A stretch of DNA of 64,000 nucleotides from Allolobophora icterica (GCA_963556255.1 OY744614.1:34723787-34787786); one strand, 5' to 3'. Positions 48,080-60,318 are shown, numbered from the stretch's first letter. Notes: generated by a model not told the origin, from the sequence alone. Made by a program: numbers and translations.

Positions 48080-48560
48080 TTGTATAACGACGCTCACAGC
48101 TGCGGCCATTCAGTAGCGCTCCCAGTGCAAAGGCCCAAGAAAAGAAAAAGGTTTCAGGAACGGAGAGGGATGTAGGAAGAGATCCAGAAAGTATGGTCGC
48201 ACGAAGAGGGGAAGGAAGAGCATTCCACAGGGAGGACCCTATGTTGGCAAAATATCTAGTTTGGGCCAGAATGGTCCTGGCAGGCGGAACAAAGAGTACA
48301 TGCCGGTCGTGAGAGCGGAGATGTCGGTGAGAAGCTGCAGAAAGAGGGGGTGGATGTGGTCCCTGAGATATTTGGAAACAGTACCCAGTTTGGACTTAAG
48401 AACCAGAACAAGAACTTTAATTGAATGCGGGCCAGGAGATGGAGCCAGTGAAGTTGATTGACCATATACGAGGCGATCCTTAAGATCCATAAGATCCTAT
48501 CTTGATGCAGTTAGTAAATGCAGATGGGATCGACGTGGTCCACCTTACCAAGTTACTACA
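48080..48560 (+). repeat. Unclassified dispersed repeat
   Basis: gaagaggggaaggaagagca ttccacagggaggacc-type text with gatgtcggtgagaagctgca. Its style (a decayed element read through by chance frames on both strands) and the word attccacag suggest a SINE or LINE 5' part. A similar ttattccagatctgt context occurs near 14060. Class uncertain. Confidence 0.35.
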
Positions 48561-48821
48561 GGGGCTGACCACATCAGATGAACTGAAACTTAAATAAATT
48601 CTGTCTCTTTGAAAACAAACAGTTCAGTGACAGTACTTCCGTCCAAGTAGCTTGTGTTTTGTAAAATAAAAGACAGGTATATGTCACAGGTAGACAGTTT
48701 TATGACATCAGCATACTGGAGGAGTTGGGTTCAAAGAGCAGCAATGTCATGAATGGATTGGAATGACTGTGGTGCACAAGATGCACAGAAGCAGGACACT
48801 AACTGGACAATAAATGTAATG

Positions 48822-48879
<58 letters not shown>

Positions 48880-48882
<3 letters not shown>

Positions 48883-49175
48883 ATGTAATAATAATAATAA
48901 TAATAATCTTCGTTTATTAATTCAAACTGACAAACACGCAGTAATATTACATGATGTAGTAGTAACAGACTATAACAAGTTTAACAGGAGTCGAATTTAA
49001 CTGCACGGCAGACATGCAAGGCACCCATCTGTACTACTGCTCATTTTACAATCGCCACTTAAGGAATTAAGGCTGAGTTAACCTTGTGGAGCTAGTGGGT
49101 ATCGAAACCTGCGTCCTTCTGATCTTTGTGCCAGCGTTTTACCATTCAACCATCTCCCCGCCCATGGGTGTCCAT
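48880..49175 (-). mobile_element. tRNA-derived SINE, family 2
   Basis: An inverted copy with a long (TAA)n tail (48815-48905), cgtttattaattcaaactga, ggcagacatgcaaggcaccc and gctagtgggtatcgaaacct as the box-B region. Confidence 0.85.
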
Positions 49176-49524
49176 ACAAAGCTGTCTGAACCAGTTGCCT
49201 CCAGTGCCATCATTTCTACTATGTTACCATTCAGGAAAGAGTGAGGCTGTTAATGCTGACTGCTGGGTTTAATACTATCTTCTTTCAACACTGTGTTTTG
49301 AACTCTAATTCCACTGGAATGAGCCCACGCAGGCCTACAGCCAGGCTTTCACCATCTCATCAACATTATTGCTGATGCTGTTATGGTTGTTGTTAATCTG
49401 AATTATCAGATAAGGTAACATACTGCAACAGACTGTAATTTTATTACTCATTTTTTTACTCACATCACGTGTAATATTTCTGTAGGTGCATCTTAATATA
49501 GAATTAAAAAGCACCCAACTTAGG

Positions 49525-49725
49525 TGAGTCAGGCAAATGGCATGTATGATTGCCTCATCTCAAACTGATCACCTCTTGTGTGTTCAGTGCTCTGTCCAAC
49601 GTACAAAGCTTGATGCCTTAAGCAGAACTGCTGAATTTTTGCCAAGACACGCAGCTCATAGGATTGTAAATTGTAACTGCAACCTGACATTTATAAAGTG
49701 CCACTTCATGAAAAAAACTCATCAG
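49525..49725 (-). mobile_element. 3' end of a non-LTR retrotransposon, inverted
   Basis: Its complement matches the 3' part of the 51687-52085 copy: gaagtggcactttataaatg, ctatgagctgcgtgtcttgg, then ttgtacgttggacagagcac. No coding remains. Confidence 0.7.
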
Positions 49726-50432
49726 CAAACAAAGTAGAAGCCATTCAACAAACATCAGTCCTTATGTTACATGGCATGGTACTGAATTTCGATTTAAATC
49801 TGATGCACTGATACCCGCATCACAGAAGCACAGGCCTCCACTGAAGCAGTTATCCAACAACACTTTGGTCTCGTTCAGAAGTACGATCAATTTACCTTGC
49901 GGTCAAGCTCTAAACGTCACCAAATAGTCTTCATCTCCCTTGGCAAGCATCCCTCTACTAAATACCAACAGCCCGATGATCTGAAATTCCAGGCCATGCA
50001 CAGCGTTTGCCAGAACTGCTCGGAAATTTGATGCAATCTGAGGTTAGTGCATTTCATTAGCCTTGCTGATGAACCAAAGAGCATGGTCACCTCCTCACTG
50101 AAAACGACCCTTGATATGTACATATATAAATAGTCTATTCACATTGGACCCTCCTAGGAGGGCTACGGCTGAGAACAATTCGAAGTATTTAGTGAGCTTG
50201 TGTAACATTCTAAAGCTTAAGCTCACATTCTAAAGCTTTAATAGATTAAGGATCCAGGTCCTCAACTGCACACTGTAGGAATCTACATTAAAATGATGCA
50301 TTGTATAAGGGGCAACAAGTATGTATGTATATAACTGTATAAATATATATATACAAATATTCAAATGATCAAGTAGGAAGCAGTTTTGTGTGGTATTTAA
50401 AAGGCACAGTACTATTAAATATCTTGATACTC

Positions 50433-50621
50433 ACATACATACATACATACATACATACATACATACATACATACATACATACATACATACATACATACAT
50501 ACATGCATGCATAGATACATAGATACATAGATACATACATACATACATACATACATACATACATACATACATACATACATACATACATACATACATACAT
50601 ACATACATACATACATACATA
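50433..50621. repeat. (CATA)n microsatellite
   Basis: About 45 units with a short gcatgcatagatacatag interruption at 50505-50530. Confidence 0.95.
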
Positions 50622-50814
50622 GAAGGACTGGGGACTTACAACTTGAATATGTCTCAAAATCGATTAATATATGATCACGAACGGCAGGGGTTCATCACGA
50701 GCTCAATCTGAAACAACAATGCGTGTTTTGTGATTTAAATTGGCTGCATTTCAATGCAAAACTTCCTGTGCAGTACTTCACAGAAATGGTGAAATTTCTT
50801 TTGATACTTATGCA

Positions 50815-51490
50815 ATGCAACCAATAGCAACGCAATCAACAGCAACTCAATCAACAGCAATGCAATCAACAGCAACGCATTCAACAGCAATCAACAGCAA
50901 CGCATTCAACAGCAACGCATTCAACAGCAACGCATTCAACAGCAATCAACAGCAACGCATTCAACAGCAACGCATTCAACAGCAACGCATTCAACAGCAA
51001 TCAACAGCAACACAATCAACAGCAACGCAATCAACAGCAACGCAATCAACAGCAACGCAATCAACAGCAATGCAATCACCAGCGCCGCAATCAACAGCAA
51101 CGCAATCAACAGCAATGCAATCAACAGCAACGCAATCAACAGCAATGCAATCAACAGCGACGCAATCAACAGCAACGCATTCAACAGCAACGCATTCAAC
51201 AGCAATCAACAGCAACACAATCAACAGCAACGCAATCAACAGCAACGCAATCAACAGCAATGCAATCAACAGCGACGCAATCAACAGCAACGCATTCAAC
51301 AGCAACGCATTCAACAGCAATCAACAGCAACACAATCAACAGCAACGCAATCAACAGCAACGCAATCAACAGCAACGCAATCAACAGCAATGCAATCACC
51401 AGCGCCGCAATCAACAGCAACGCAATCAACAGCAATGCAATCAACAGCAACGCAATCAACAGCAATGCAATCAACAGCGACGCAATCAAT
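50815..51490. repeat. Minisatellite, 15-bp unit with higher-order repeats
   Basis: Units of aatcaacagcaacgc (about 44). Variants (gcattcaacagcaa, tgcaatcaccagcgccg, cagcgacg) recur in the same order, so blocks near 51000-51170 and 51310-51485 are nearly identical. The 250-codon open frame (STATQ repeats) is explained by unit length alone. Confidence 0.93.
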
Positions 51491-51686
51491 AGCTCCTGGT
51501 ACATTCAAACACAACATTATAAAGTAAAATCTGTTATGTCACTCATTGCATGTACCATTACTTAACAACAGAGTCACCACATCATTTAAACTGATGCTTC
51601 TAAAGGATCTTTCATTGCAAACTCACCAACATCAATAAGCTTACATCATCAGCTGTCCATGGAGTTCTGACTCTCCCTTGTATGCA

Positions 51687-52085
51687 TACTGCTAAAGCTC
51701 AGTCCAGAAGCTTTGCCTATGTTGGGCCCACCAGCTGGAACCGCGGCACCGCCTTTCTCAAGAGCTGCGGCTCGAGCTCCTCAGTTTGTCCTTTCCACAG
51801 TTTCACAGCATTGCAAGTGCCTGAAGTCTGTATTATTCAACAGTTATTTCACTGGTTTGAGTCAGGAGCACTAGTGAGTTTTTTTCTTGAAGTGGTGCTT
51901 TATAAATAAATGTCACATTTTTACGATTACAATTTACAACCCTATGAGCTGTGTATCTTGGCAAAAACTCAACAGTTCTGCCATTGGTATCACGCTGTGT
52001 ACGTTGGACAAAGCACTGAACACGCACGAGATGATCAGTTTGAGATGATGCAACCGTACATACTGTTTGCCTGACTCACCTTCAG
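51687..52085 (+). mobile_element. 3' end of a non-LTR retrotransposon
   Basis: The first part reads as a reverse-transcriptase C-terminus (RSFAYVGPTSWN, then RGTAFLKSCGSSSSV), followed by tcttgaagtggtgctttata and a 3' region ctatgagctgtgtatcttgg. The same 3' region occurs inverted at 49537-49725. The RT core is missing (5' truncation). Confidence 0.75.
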
Positions 52086-52856
52086 TTCTGTTTTTTCACT
52101 CTATCTTAAGATGTACCTATTTAGACCTCTTAGTCAGCCAGCAATGTTCGCAGAAATTTTTAGACCTTCTCAAAAGGCACTGAATAAACACTCGGATAAA
52201 TACATTCTTACGCAATTATAGAACATCCCTTCAAGACATCTAATCTCCTCAAAGGTGTTCTCCCGCTCAACCCAAGCAGTCTTCCATTTTAAGAGTGATG
52301 CTGGTCATTGCAATTTAGAGGTCAAAAGGAAGACAAAAAATCCTGACAAAAACAGCGCCATGACTGACAAGGTTCATGGTACCAACACTGGCTGGCAGAA
52401 GGTAGAAAAGGACGAATAAATCATCCCAAAAGCTGGGGAATGTAGGATCTGTGGCTGACCGTGCCAGAGACGGGGCCACGTTGCTCCTTTACATAACCAA
52501 AAGTCAAACCCGATGGGCATCTCGAGGCCCACACAGCAACAGATAAGGAATCACGGTTTTTACTGACTAAACTCAGAGCAAAATAAAAATTTGCAAACTG
52601 CCAGGAGGGAGCGCTGTTTGTGCATCGAAGTGTAATCGAACATTCGACAATAGAGGCCTTTACCAGCTCTCAGAACATCTATCAACTATAAAGGAAGCAG
52701 AATTCTTTGCAAAACATTAACATCACAAAGTACGCTGCAACCACTAAGTTAAAAGTGCAAGATAAGTATTCAGCTGGATTAAAATTGTATTATATCACAA
52801 AGTATGTTATGTCTAGTCTACTATGCTATATTATCATGTTATGATATGCTATATTG

Positions 52857-53090
52857 TTGGGCGTGGTGGCTCAGTGGTAAGTTCGGCGACTTGTGACCAG
52901 AGGGTTGCAGGTTCGAATCCCACTCTAGCCGCTGCGTACGGACCATGGGCAAGTCCTTCACTCGCAATTGCTCGTGGCGCTTCGGCGTGAAAATTCCGGC
53001 ACAGTATCAAATGCTGTAGTCGGGAATGCCTCTGAGTAGTAGTTGACTTCGAGAGGCGCTATAGAAATATCCGGAATAAATAAATAATAA
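52857..53090 (+). mobile_element. tRNA-derived SINE, family 1
   Basis: A second full copy with box A GTGGCTCAGTGGTAAG, box B GGTTCGAATCC, and the same body and tail. It is inserted inside the ATGCT-type minisatellite, whose units continue on both sides. Confidence 0.9.
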
Positions 53091-53099
53091 ATATTATCA

Positions 53100-53570
53100 T
53101 ATTATGTTATACTATATCATCATGCTATGCTATGCGATATTGTCATGTTATGCCATGCTATACTATGATGCTATGCTATATTATGATGTGCTATATTATC
53201 ATGCTATGCTATATCATAATGCTTTGCTATGCTATATTATCATGCTATGCTATATCATAATGCTTTGCTATGCTATATTATCATGCTATGCTATATCATA
53301 ATGCTTTGCTATGCTATATTGTCATGCTATGCTATATCATAATGCTTTGCTATGCTATATTGTCATGCTATGCTATATCATAATGCTTTGCTATGCTATA
53401 TTGTCATGCTATGCTATATCATAATGCTTTGCTATGCTATATTGTCATGCTATGCTATATCATAATGCTTTGCTATGCTATATTGTCATGCTATGCTATG
53501 CTATATTATCATGATATGCTATGCTATGTTTTCTTGTGCTATGTTATGTTATTCATGTTATGCTCTATTG
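53100..53570. repeat. Minisatellite, about 41-bp unit (ATGCT-rich)
   Basis: About seven copies of a unit with atgctatgctatatcataat then gctttgctatgctatattgt, with shorter variants at both ends. Related sequence at 52795-52856 lies on the other side of a SINE. Confidence 0.9.
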
Positions 53571-53993
53571 TACTATACTACATTATTTTATTTATACTAC
53601 AAGGTACTGTAAGTAAGTAAGTAATCTTTTATTAGCACAAGACACAAGCTCATGCTTTACAACAACAAGTCATACAGTAGCGAAAAGTAGCACCATAGCA
53701 CAGTATCAGCAGAACAAAACAACAGATGCAATATTATAAACAGTTTCATAATGTCTGATTTATATACAGTTACATCCAATGACCTCTTATATACATAACA
53801 TCCATAGCTATGATCTGAAGAACATGAACTTTACTCAGATTTACAAATTGAAACAGGTTTGATCTTGGAACAAGCATTAAGACTAGCAATATCCCAATTT
53901 TATAGACTTTGCACAGTGCATCAAATAATATCGTTCATAGGATCTATCTAGTACCTACAGTATCACAACACATCCATCATAGCATTTCATATC

Positions 53994-54175
<182 letters not shown>

Positions 54176-54802
54176 TAACTATAACAATAATTTGTTGCAT
54201 TGGCATTTGGGATTCTCCACTCAAATAACATATATGCCCTGCTTTTCATGACAGAGTTGGGGCACTGTCACTCTTGTATAACCGTGACACAAAAGAAACA
54301 AGCTATCTTTTTCAGAGCATTACCATTTTAACCCAATGTTTTAACGCCATAGCCTTCCAAGACACTGTTGCTCCACCAGATCTTGACAAGTTCTAACTGT
54401 TCCAGAATTTTTTTTATTTTCATGACAAATGTTCAATTCCTGAGTGATCATATATCGCTGTCAAAAACTAATAATAATAATATTGCACATCGTAAGTGCA
54501 CACATATGTAAAGAAAATGACCTATTGCTCTCAGTACATAAGGATTAATTTTGCTTCTGAAAATTGAGTGTGCAGAGTGAACACTCTGAAAAGTAAATCC
54601 TGATACAAACAGTTGACTGTGCCAATGTGACAGTTGGAGAGAGGCGATCAGAGGACCAGTTGGATTGACTTTTGAGTCACCAAAGGTAACCAGGTGACCT
54701 GGTTGAGTGATCGTATGCCTTGAATGTTCCACAAATTACGACACAGAAGCATATAATATAATTCATATTAATTAATTAATATTGATATTAATGTTAATAT
54801 TA

Positions 54803-54832
54803 ACATCATCATCATCGTCGTCATTGTCGTCC

Positions 54833-54910
<78 letters not shown>

Positions 54911-54945
54911 CCCCAACCCCCACCACCATCATCATTTGCAATATC
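54803..54945. repeat. (ATC)n microsatellite
   Basis: About 35 ATC units. With the GAT tract 650 bases to the left it forms a potential long inverted pair. Confidence 0.95.
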
Positions 54946-55223
54946 CATTCCCAGTATTATGAAATCTAGATAACTCTGTCCATTAATCTATTAGTTATAA
55001 AACTCCTTTTGGTCTCACATCTTCAATTAACATGTTGCTCAGGAATTCAGTATTGTCTTTGAAATTCATGCACTGAATGGTAGGGGGAAGTGCTAAACAA
55101 CATAATTATGTATGCGCCAACGATCACACTTTTAAATGTTTTTTTAATCGCAACTTTGATATGAACCCGATGTCAACAACAAACACCGATCTTTTCAGTT
55201 CAGCATTTACAAATGTTCAGTAC

Positions 55224-55316
55224 CTTCGTTATAGTGATTGGTCGACCTAGGTCATCTCCACCGGTGATTCTGAATCCCCATGGGTGGCCTCCCTCCAGAA
55301 CGACTGTTTGCCGCAT
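55224..55316 (-). CDS. SORBS-like gene: start codon and first half of the PDZ domain
   Basis: 31 codons: MRQTVVLEGGHPWGFRITGG then DDLGRPITITK, ending at donor ACGAAG|GTACTG. PWGFRITGG is the carboxylate-binding loop (PWGFRLxGG in PDZ-LIM proteins), and RPITITK runs directly into VIFGSKA of exon 36252-36403, separated by an intron of about 18.8 kb. The ATG is the first in frame after an upstream in-frame TGA about 60 bases before it. A PDZ starting within ten residues of Met1 is typical of the PDZ-LIM/Zasp class. The start context is poor (C at -3). An untranslated first exon further upstream cannot be excluded. Confidence 0.9.
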
Positions 55317-55788
55317 TGGGAGGTTCGAAACCAGGTAAACAATAAGCAAACAACCTTCAAAGCAGACGAACACGCGTCATACCGCGAACGAAAATATTCA
55401 GTCCCTTATTTCGCCTACATCGGAAACTATGCCGCGGTCAGGCGAAATTTTGCTACGATGAAGTTCAACCGTACATGAACTGACTTCAAAGCAACTGCAC
55501 GCAAACGAAAAGGCCCTTCGTTCGTCTGTTAAATATATTCTACGAAGTTTTTAAACGAAACTTATCGGAACAGCTGATCAGCAAACACACTACCACTTCC
55601 ACAGACGTTCAATCAAAGCCCACTTGGCGTGTTATCTCTAGAAGGCTAGGTGGCGCTCGTCTTCCCGCAAACGCCCAGAAACGACTTCCGGAGTGGTGCA
55701 TGTAGCATGGAACTGATAGCTATCTTTACGTGAAATGTAATGCAAATCGCCGATATTTCTCAGTGTCACACAAAAGCTACGCCAGGGC

Positions 55789-56185
55789 CAGAGGCGGATC
55801 CAGAGGGGGCCAAGCCGGCCATGGCCCCCCCATTTGATATTTACACAGGACGTGGCCCCCCCGTCACGAAGGAGACGAGGAAAATGACGAAATAATGCCC
55901 CCCCATTAGATATTAACGTCACAGGACATGGACCCCCCGTAGACGTAGACGAGTAGAATGGCGAAATATGGAAATATGACTGAAAATTAATTTTCTGGAG
56001 ATTAATGACTAAAAAAAGTCATCAATGTTTTTCGGAGATGAATTCCTAGAAATGTTTCATTTTTCGTTGGTCCGTTGGTCACTACCCCACAAACTATTAT
56101 TTCCCTCGGGACTAGCTTAAACACTGGTTTGTCTGTATTTATTATTTTTGGCCCCCTTCTGATAAACCTTCTGGATCCGCCTCTG
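55789..56185. mobile_element. hAT-type MITE, family G
   Basis: Perfect 15-bp inverted ends CAGAGGCGGATCCAG and CTGGATCCGCCTCTG. The flanks GCCAGGGC and GTCAGGGC match 7 of 8. The inner region has repeated tggcccccc blocks. It lies about 470 bases upstream of the gene's start codon, so it could affect the promoter. Confidence 0.9.
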
Positions 56186-56205
56186 GTCAGGGCTACCAGT
56201 TAACC

Positions 56206-57418
56206 AGTGTTTAATCTAGTCCCCCTCCTCTGGGGGCGGGGGTCAAGGTATTTGGGGGACGAACGAGCGGCCAAAGGACGATTGCTGAGACGCGCAGCGC
56301 CGAGCAGGGGGGAGCAATTTGGGGAGGCCCTCCCCAAATTTGGGGAGGCCCAATTTGGGGAGGCCCAATTTTCCTGATTAGGGGAGGGTCACATCCCCCT
56401 CCCCTCCCCTCTCACATCCCCCTCCCCTCTCACATCCCCCTCCCCTCCCCTCCCCGGGAGGGGATGTGACCCTTCCCTAAATGCCCTAATCAGGAAAATT
56501 TTGAATTTCCACACTGTAATGGTAGCATTTTAAGCTGTCATCTTAGCAAAATTGTTCTATGATTTCAGTGCTGATAGGAGTGGCTCAACTTATCCTTATT
56601 GCTCAAGACGGTCCTGAATTGCTCACCACGAACCAATAGCAGAAATAGTTTACAAATGGTACACAAACCAAGCAAGAAGGATTCAGCTACCGAAACTGGA
56701 AGCCATGTAGTAATGATGTAGTTTTACTAAATGTTCAAGGAACAACATATTTGAAATTTGACATTTTGAAATTTTAAAGATAACACTGGAGGAAACCATT
56801 TAGTTGTACAAATATAATATTCATACAAATATTATATTAACAATATTATACTCATTATAATATGATAGTAATATATATTATAATTGTATATTATTATACA
56901 ATATAATAGTAAATAATAGCATTACTAAATGTTCAAGAAACAAAACATCTTGAAATTCGATAGTTTGAAATTTGAAAGATAACACTGGAGAGAAGCCATT
57001 TAGTTGTAAAAATATTAAGCCTACATGCGTAGGCCCTACGGTACAAATACTATGTTAACAGTAGATTATACTCATTATAGTATGATAGTATCATATATTG
57101 TAACAGTATATAATATCATTATATCATATAATAGTTCATATAATCATAGGCGTAGACTCTGGGGGGGGGGCAGCCGGGGCACGTGCCCCCCCCCCAATAA
57201 TTGAGATCGACTGTACATTCAATGCAACAAGTATAGAATAAATAACCAAATCCCCCAAATATTTTGGACAAGTTTATGCCAGTGTATATAATATTATAAT
57301 GTCAACAACAACTCAAAACTATTATTTTGTTACATTTCTCTGGGGCGGGAGGAAAATAAATCCTGGGAGGGGGAAATTCCCCCCACCCCCCACCAGGTGC
57401 CTAGATTAAACACTGGCC
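56206..57418. mobile_element. Unclassified 1.2-kb element with perfect 16-bp terminal inverted repeats
   Basis: CCAGTGTTTAATCTAG at the left reappears as CTAGATTAAACACTGG at the right. Inside are a C/G-rich foldback (aattttcctgattagggg near 56371, inverted near 56485-56502), two tandem copies of about 200 bp (56725-56890 and 56925-57125), and a G-run/C-run segment at 57158-57195. No target duplication was seen, so the superfamily is unknown. No coding region. Confidence 0.6.
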
Positions 57419-57454
57419 CGTGGCCACTCTATTGTTCCTCGGACGCGCACTGCT

Positions 57455-58215
57455 ACTACCGTCTCGTAGTTTTGTGGTCGTTGGCCCTTCCAGCTGGAAT
57501 CGTCTCAGGTCCTAGACTGTCTTGATATTCCACTCTCTCGATCTCTCCTGTCCAGTTCCGCAAGCGCCTGAAAATATAGGCGGCGATCTAGGAGGGGGGT
57601 CGAGGGGGACATGACCCCCACCTTTAAGAGTGAGGAACACGCCACACATTTGTCCCCCTCAAATTTTGAAGAAACACCAAAAAGGGCAAGAAATGTAATT
57701 GCGCGTGAGGGTTTTCACTGCCTTTTTGACCAGACGAGGTAAAAACTCAAATTTTTTGGAGCAGTGTCCCCCGAAAATTCTGTGAAAGAAGAAGAAATTC
57801 GTCATGAAATTTAATTCATCATGAAATTTATTTAAGGGGGATGAATCTCGAAAAAGGTAAGCAATTTATTTTTTAGACGAATAATTGAAAAGTCAGTTGT
57901 AAAAAAGGTCAATGACTAAAAAAGGTCATCAACTTTTTTGGGAGATGAATTCGTAGAAAGTCTAAAGTTTTTGTTTTTTTGTGGATGAATTCCTGAAAAG
58001 TAAAAAAAATTTGGGGGGACATGAATTCCTAAAAAAAGGTCATCGACCAGACCATGGCCGACTTTTGTCCCCCCCCCACCTCTCAGACAAGATCGCCGCC
58101 ACTGCCTGAAAACATTTCTCTTTGTCAGTGAAGACACTGATCCGGGTCGGGACTCGGGAGCGCCTCTGATTCTGAGTGGCGCTATATAAATTTTCGATTA
58201 CAAATTACAAAATCA
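57455..58215 (+). mobile_element. LINE reverse-transcriptase C-terminus split by a MITE
   Basis: Before the MITE: RSFVVVGPSSWNRLR (with a stop soon after) and SPVQFRKRLK. After it: TFLFVSEDTDPGRDSGAP and the tail gagtggcgctatataaattt. GPSSWNxLP and FRxRLKTFLF are standard for the end of L2/CR1-like ORF2. Confidence 0.75.
57575..58104. mobile_element. hAT-type MITE, family H, nested in a LINE end
   Basis: The right end AGATCGCCGCCACTG pairs with a mutated left end TATAGGCGGCGATCT. The 8-bp duplication CCTGAAAA is perfect (57567-57574, 58105-58112). The insertion splits a LINE reverse-transcriptase C-terminus; across the single target copy the LINE reads FRKRLKTFLF. Confidence 0.88.
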
Positions 58216-58426
58216 CAGATAATTAATGTGTCGACCTGGCTTCAGAAAAGTCCAAAACCTTAACCTTAATAGCCCTTTCCTTCTCAAACCCGTCTTTCTT
58301 CGAACCGTTCAAGATCCTCTCATTTGAACAGTTCTATATGTGGGTTCTTGATCACCATCAGCGGGCCTGTATATGTTCTGTCAGTGTGGAATGTGAATTC
58401 CCCACGCCGGCTCCATCTCCTGTCCG

Positions 58427-58680
58427 CATGGGCGGCGATCCGGGGTGTCGAGGGGGACAAGACCCCCACCTTTAACGCCATACATCGAACACCAAATTTT
58501 GAAGAAACACCAAAAAAGGTCATCAAACTTTTTCGCGCTCAGGTCATCAAATTTCTTCACGCGTGAGCGCGACAAATTTTTTTGGCCTCTTTTTTGACCA
58601 GATCATTTCAACACTCTTTTGACCAGATCAGTTTAAAAATGTCCCCCACCCCCACCTGTCAAACAAGATCGCTGCCACTG
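58427..58680. mobile_element. hAT-type MITE, family H
   Basis: A shorter copy of the 57575-58104 element. Its ends are CATGGGCGGCGATCC and AAGATCGCTGCCACTG, with a perfect 8-bp duplication CCTGTCCG (58419-58426, 58681-58688). Both copies carry the phrase tcgagggggacatgaccccc or a close variant. Confidence 0.88.
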
Positions 58681-59204
58681 CCTGTCCGAAACCTCAGTGT
58701 GATTATTGTGTTTTATCGAACTTGCATATATATCGAACTTAATTTAGCTTATTGCAACTGTCTTTCAGTCCTTATTGAACTATATTAAACTTATTATTAT
58801 TCTGCCTTCCCAGAGATCGCAGTCTCCGCCTTGCTTCATGTATGTATAGACAGAGTGAAGAGTATGTAGGCCTACCATAAAAGTACGACACACAGGTTAT
58901 CCGAGAGCCAGACGAACTAAGTCACAAACAGTCAGACAAGCAGACTTTTAGCCTCCCAATCACCCGACAGCTAGGCTGACCGCCGTGACCAGTCCGCAGG
59001 CCGTAGACTCCACAGACCTGGACCACGGCTACACTCTTCTTGGAAATAACTGACATAACCCTTACTCTCCGCCTTATGGACCGTTATGGTTTTCGTCTCA
59101 GTCATAACTGGATGTGAAGATGTAGGTCAAAACGCAAGCTTCTATATATATCCTTCATCAGTTACAAATCCCTATATGCATGGAGTTATGGACCCACACT
59201 CATA

Positions 59205-59960
59205 GTAATCTGCAAACTTCTAAAGCGCCACTCGAAGGCCAAGCGCAGGGCACCAGCCTATTCACGAGCGCTACGTCAAATCAGAGGGGGTTTCAAGAGA
59301 GTAGTCCAAAAGACGTTCGAGTCCGGATTCCAGAAGGTCAAAGCAGTGGTGTAGTCCTAAAAAATGAAGTGGGGGCACGCCTGGAAATTGAAGTAGCAAC
59401 TGTAGCAAAAAGTGTAATCTTGCAAGAATTTTGCATAGTGTGAGCGCTGCTATTTTTGAAACTGTTGAATGTAAAAAAATAACAAAAAAATTAATAAATG
59501 TAATTATGTAAATTTATACATAGGAATTTGTTATTTGTATTACAAATAACAAATTACAAATTTTGTAACATATTGTATTCAAGTATTCAAACAGTTTCCG
59601 TACCATACAGACGCTGAGACGCCATTTACATAGAATATTTAGTATAAAGTATAAAGCCAACACATCTATAAATATATCTGCGAAACTGCGAAAGGCTCCA
59701 ATAAGTAAGCAGTGGAAACTGTGAGTCTTGAAGTCTTCTTTGTTCATTTATTTCAGCAGAAATGCTGCAAAATAGTGAGGGATCGCGTTCCCTCCCTGGA
59801 AAAAAGTGCGGGAACGGCGTTCCCCCGCGTTCCCGCCCCACAACACCACTGGGTCAAACCAAATCAGAGGGGGTTTTCCAGAAGGTAGTCCAAAAGAGGT
59901 CCAAGTTCGATTTCCAGAAGGCCAAACCAAATCAGAGGGGGTTTCCAGAGAGTAGGCCTA
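59205..59960 (+). repeat. Dispersed repeat, family 5, split by a MITE
   Basis: Part one (59205-59343) has ctaaagcgccactcgaaggc, ccagcctattcacgagcgct and caaatcagagggggtttca. The MITE 59344-59851 interrupts it. Part two (59860-59960) repeats aaatcagagggggttttcca twice, so the family contains a short internal tandem unit. Confidence 0.7.
59344..59851. mobile_element. hAT-type MITE, family I, nested in another repeat
   Basis: The ends CAGTGGTGTAGTCC and GGGGCACAACACCACTG-like (read as cccacaacaccactg) are inverted repeats over about 9 bp. The flanks GGTCAAAG and GGTCAAAC match 7 of 8. It interrupts the repeat family present at 59205-59343 and resumed at 59852. Confidence 0.75.
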
Positions 59961-59964
59961 AAGA

Positions 59965-60045
59965 TAATCAAATGCTGTAGTCGGGAGCACCTCTAAGTAG
60001 TAGTTGACTTCGAGAGGCGCTATAGAAATATCCGGAATAAATAAC
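59965..60045 (+). mobile_element. 3' fragment of SINE family 1
   Basis: It matches the last 80 bases of the SINE copies at 20095 and 52857: atgctgtagtcgggag, then cgagaggcgctatagaaata and the AATAAATA end. It is 5'-truncated and abuts the nested repeat cluster. Confidence 0.85.
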
Positions 60046-60088
60046 CCAACCCCCAGTCTTTTTTCTACAATTCTCAAACTGCGTATAC

Positions 60089-60318
60089 GTAGGCCTACTG
60101 CTACAGCTCAGTCCGGATGCTTTGCCTATAATTATATTGGGCCCACCCAGCTGGAATCGCCTTTCTCGAGAGCTGCGGCTCGAGCTCCTCGGTTAATTTG
60201 TCTCCTCGCGTCTGTAGTATTTGACAGTGATTTCACTGGTTCGGGTCGGGAGCGACATTGATGAGTTTTTTCTTGAAGTGGCGCTTTATAAATGCCAGAC
60301 GTATACAATTACAATAGC
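60089..60318 (+). mobile_element. 3' end of a non-LTR retrotransposon
   Basis: Same family as 51687-52085: gctcagtccggatgctttgc, gagctgcggctcgagctcct, ttgaagtggcgctttataaa. The translated end keeps a degraded GPTQLESPFSRAAARAP. Confidence 0.75.

Noticed and set aside
50740..51492. 250-codon open frame, STATQ repeats
   Set aside because: Produced by a 15-bp tandem repeat; open on both strands for the same reason.
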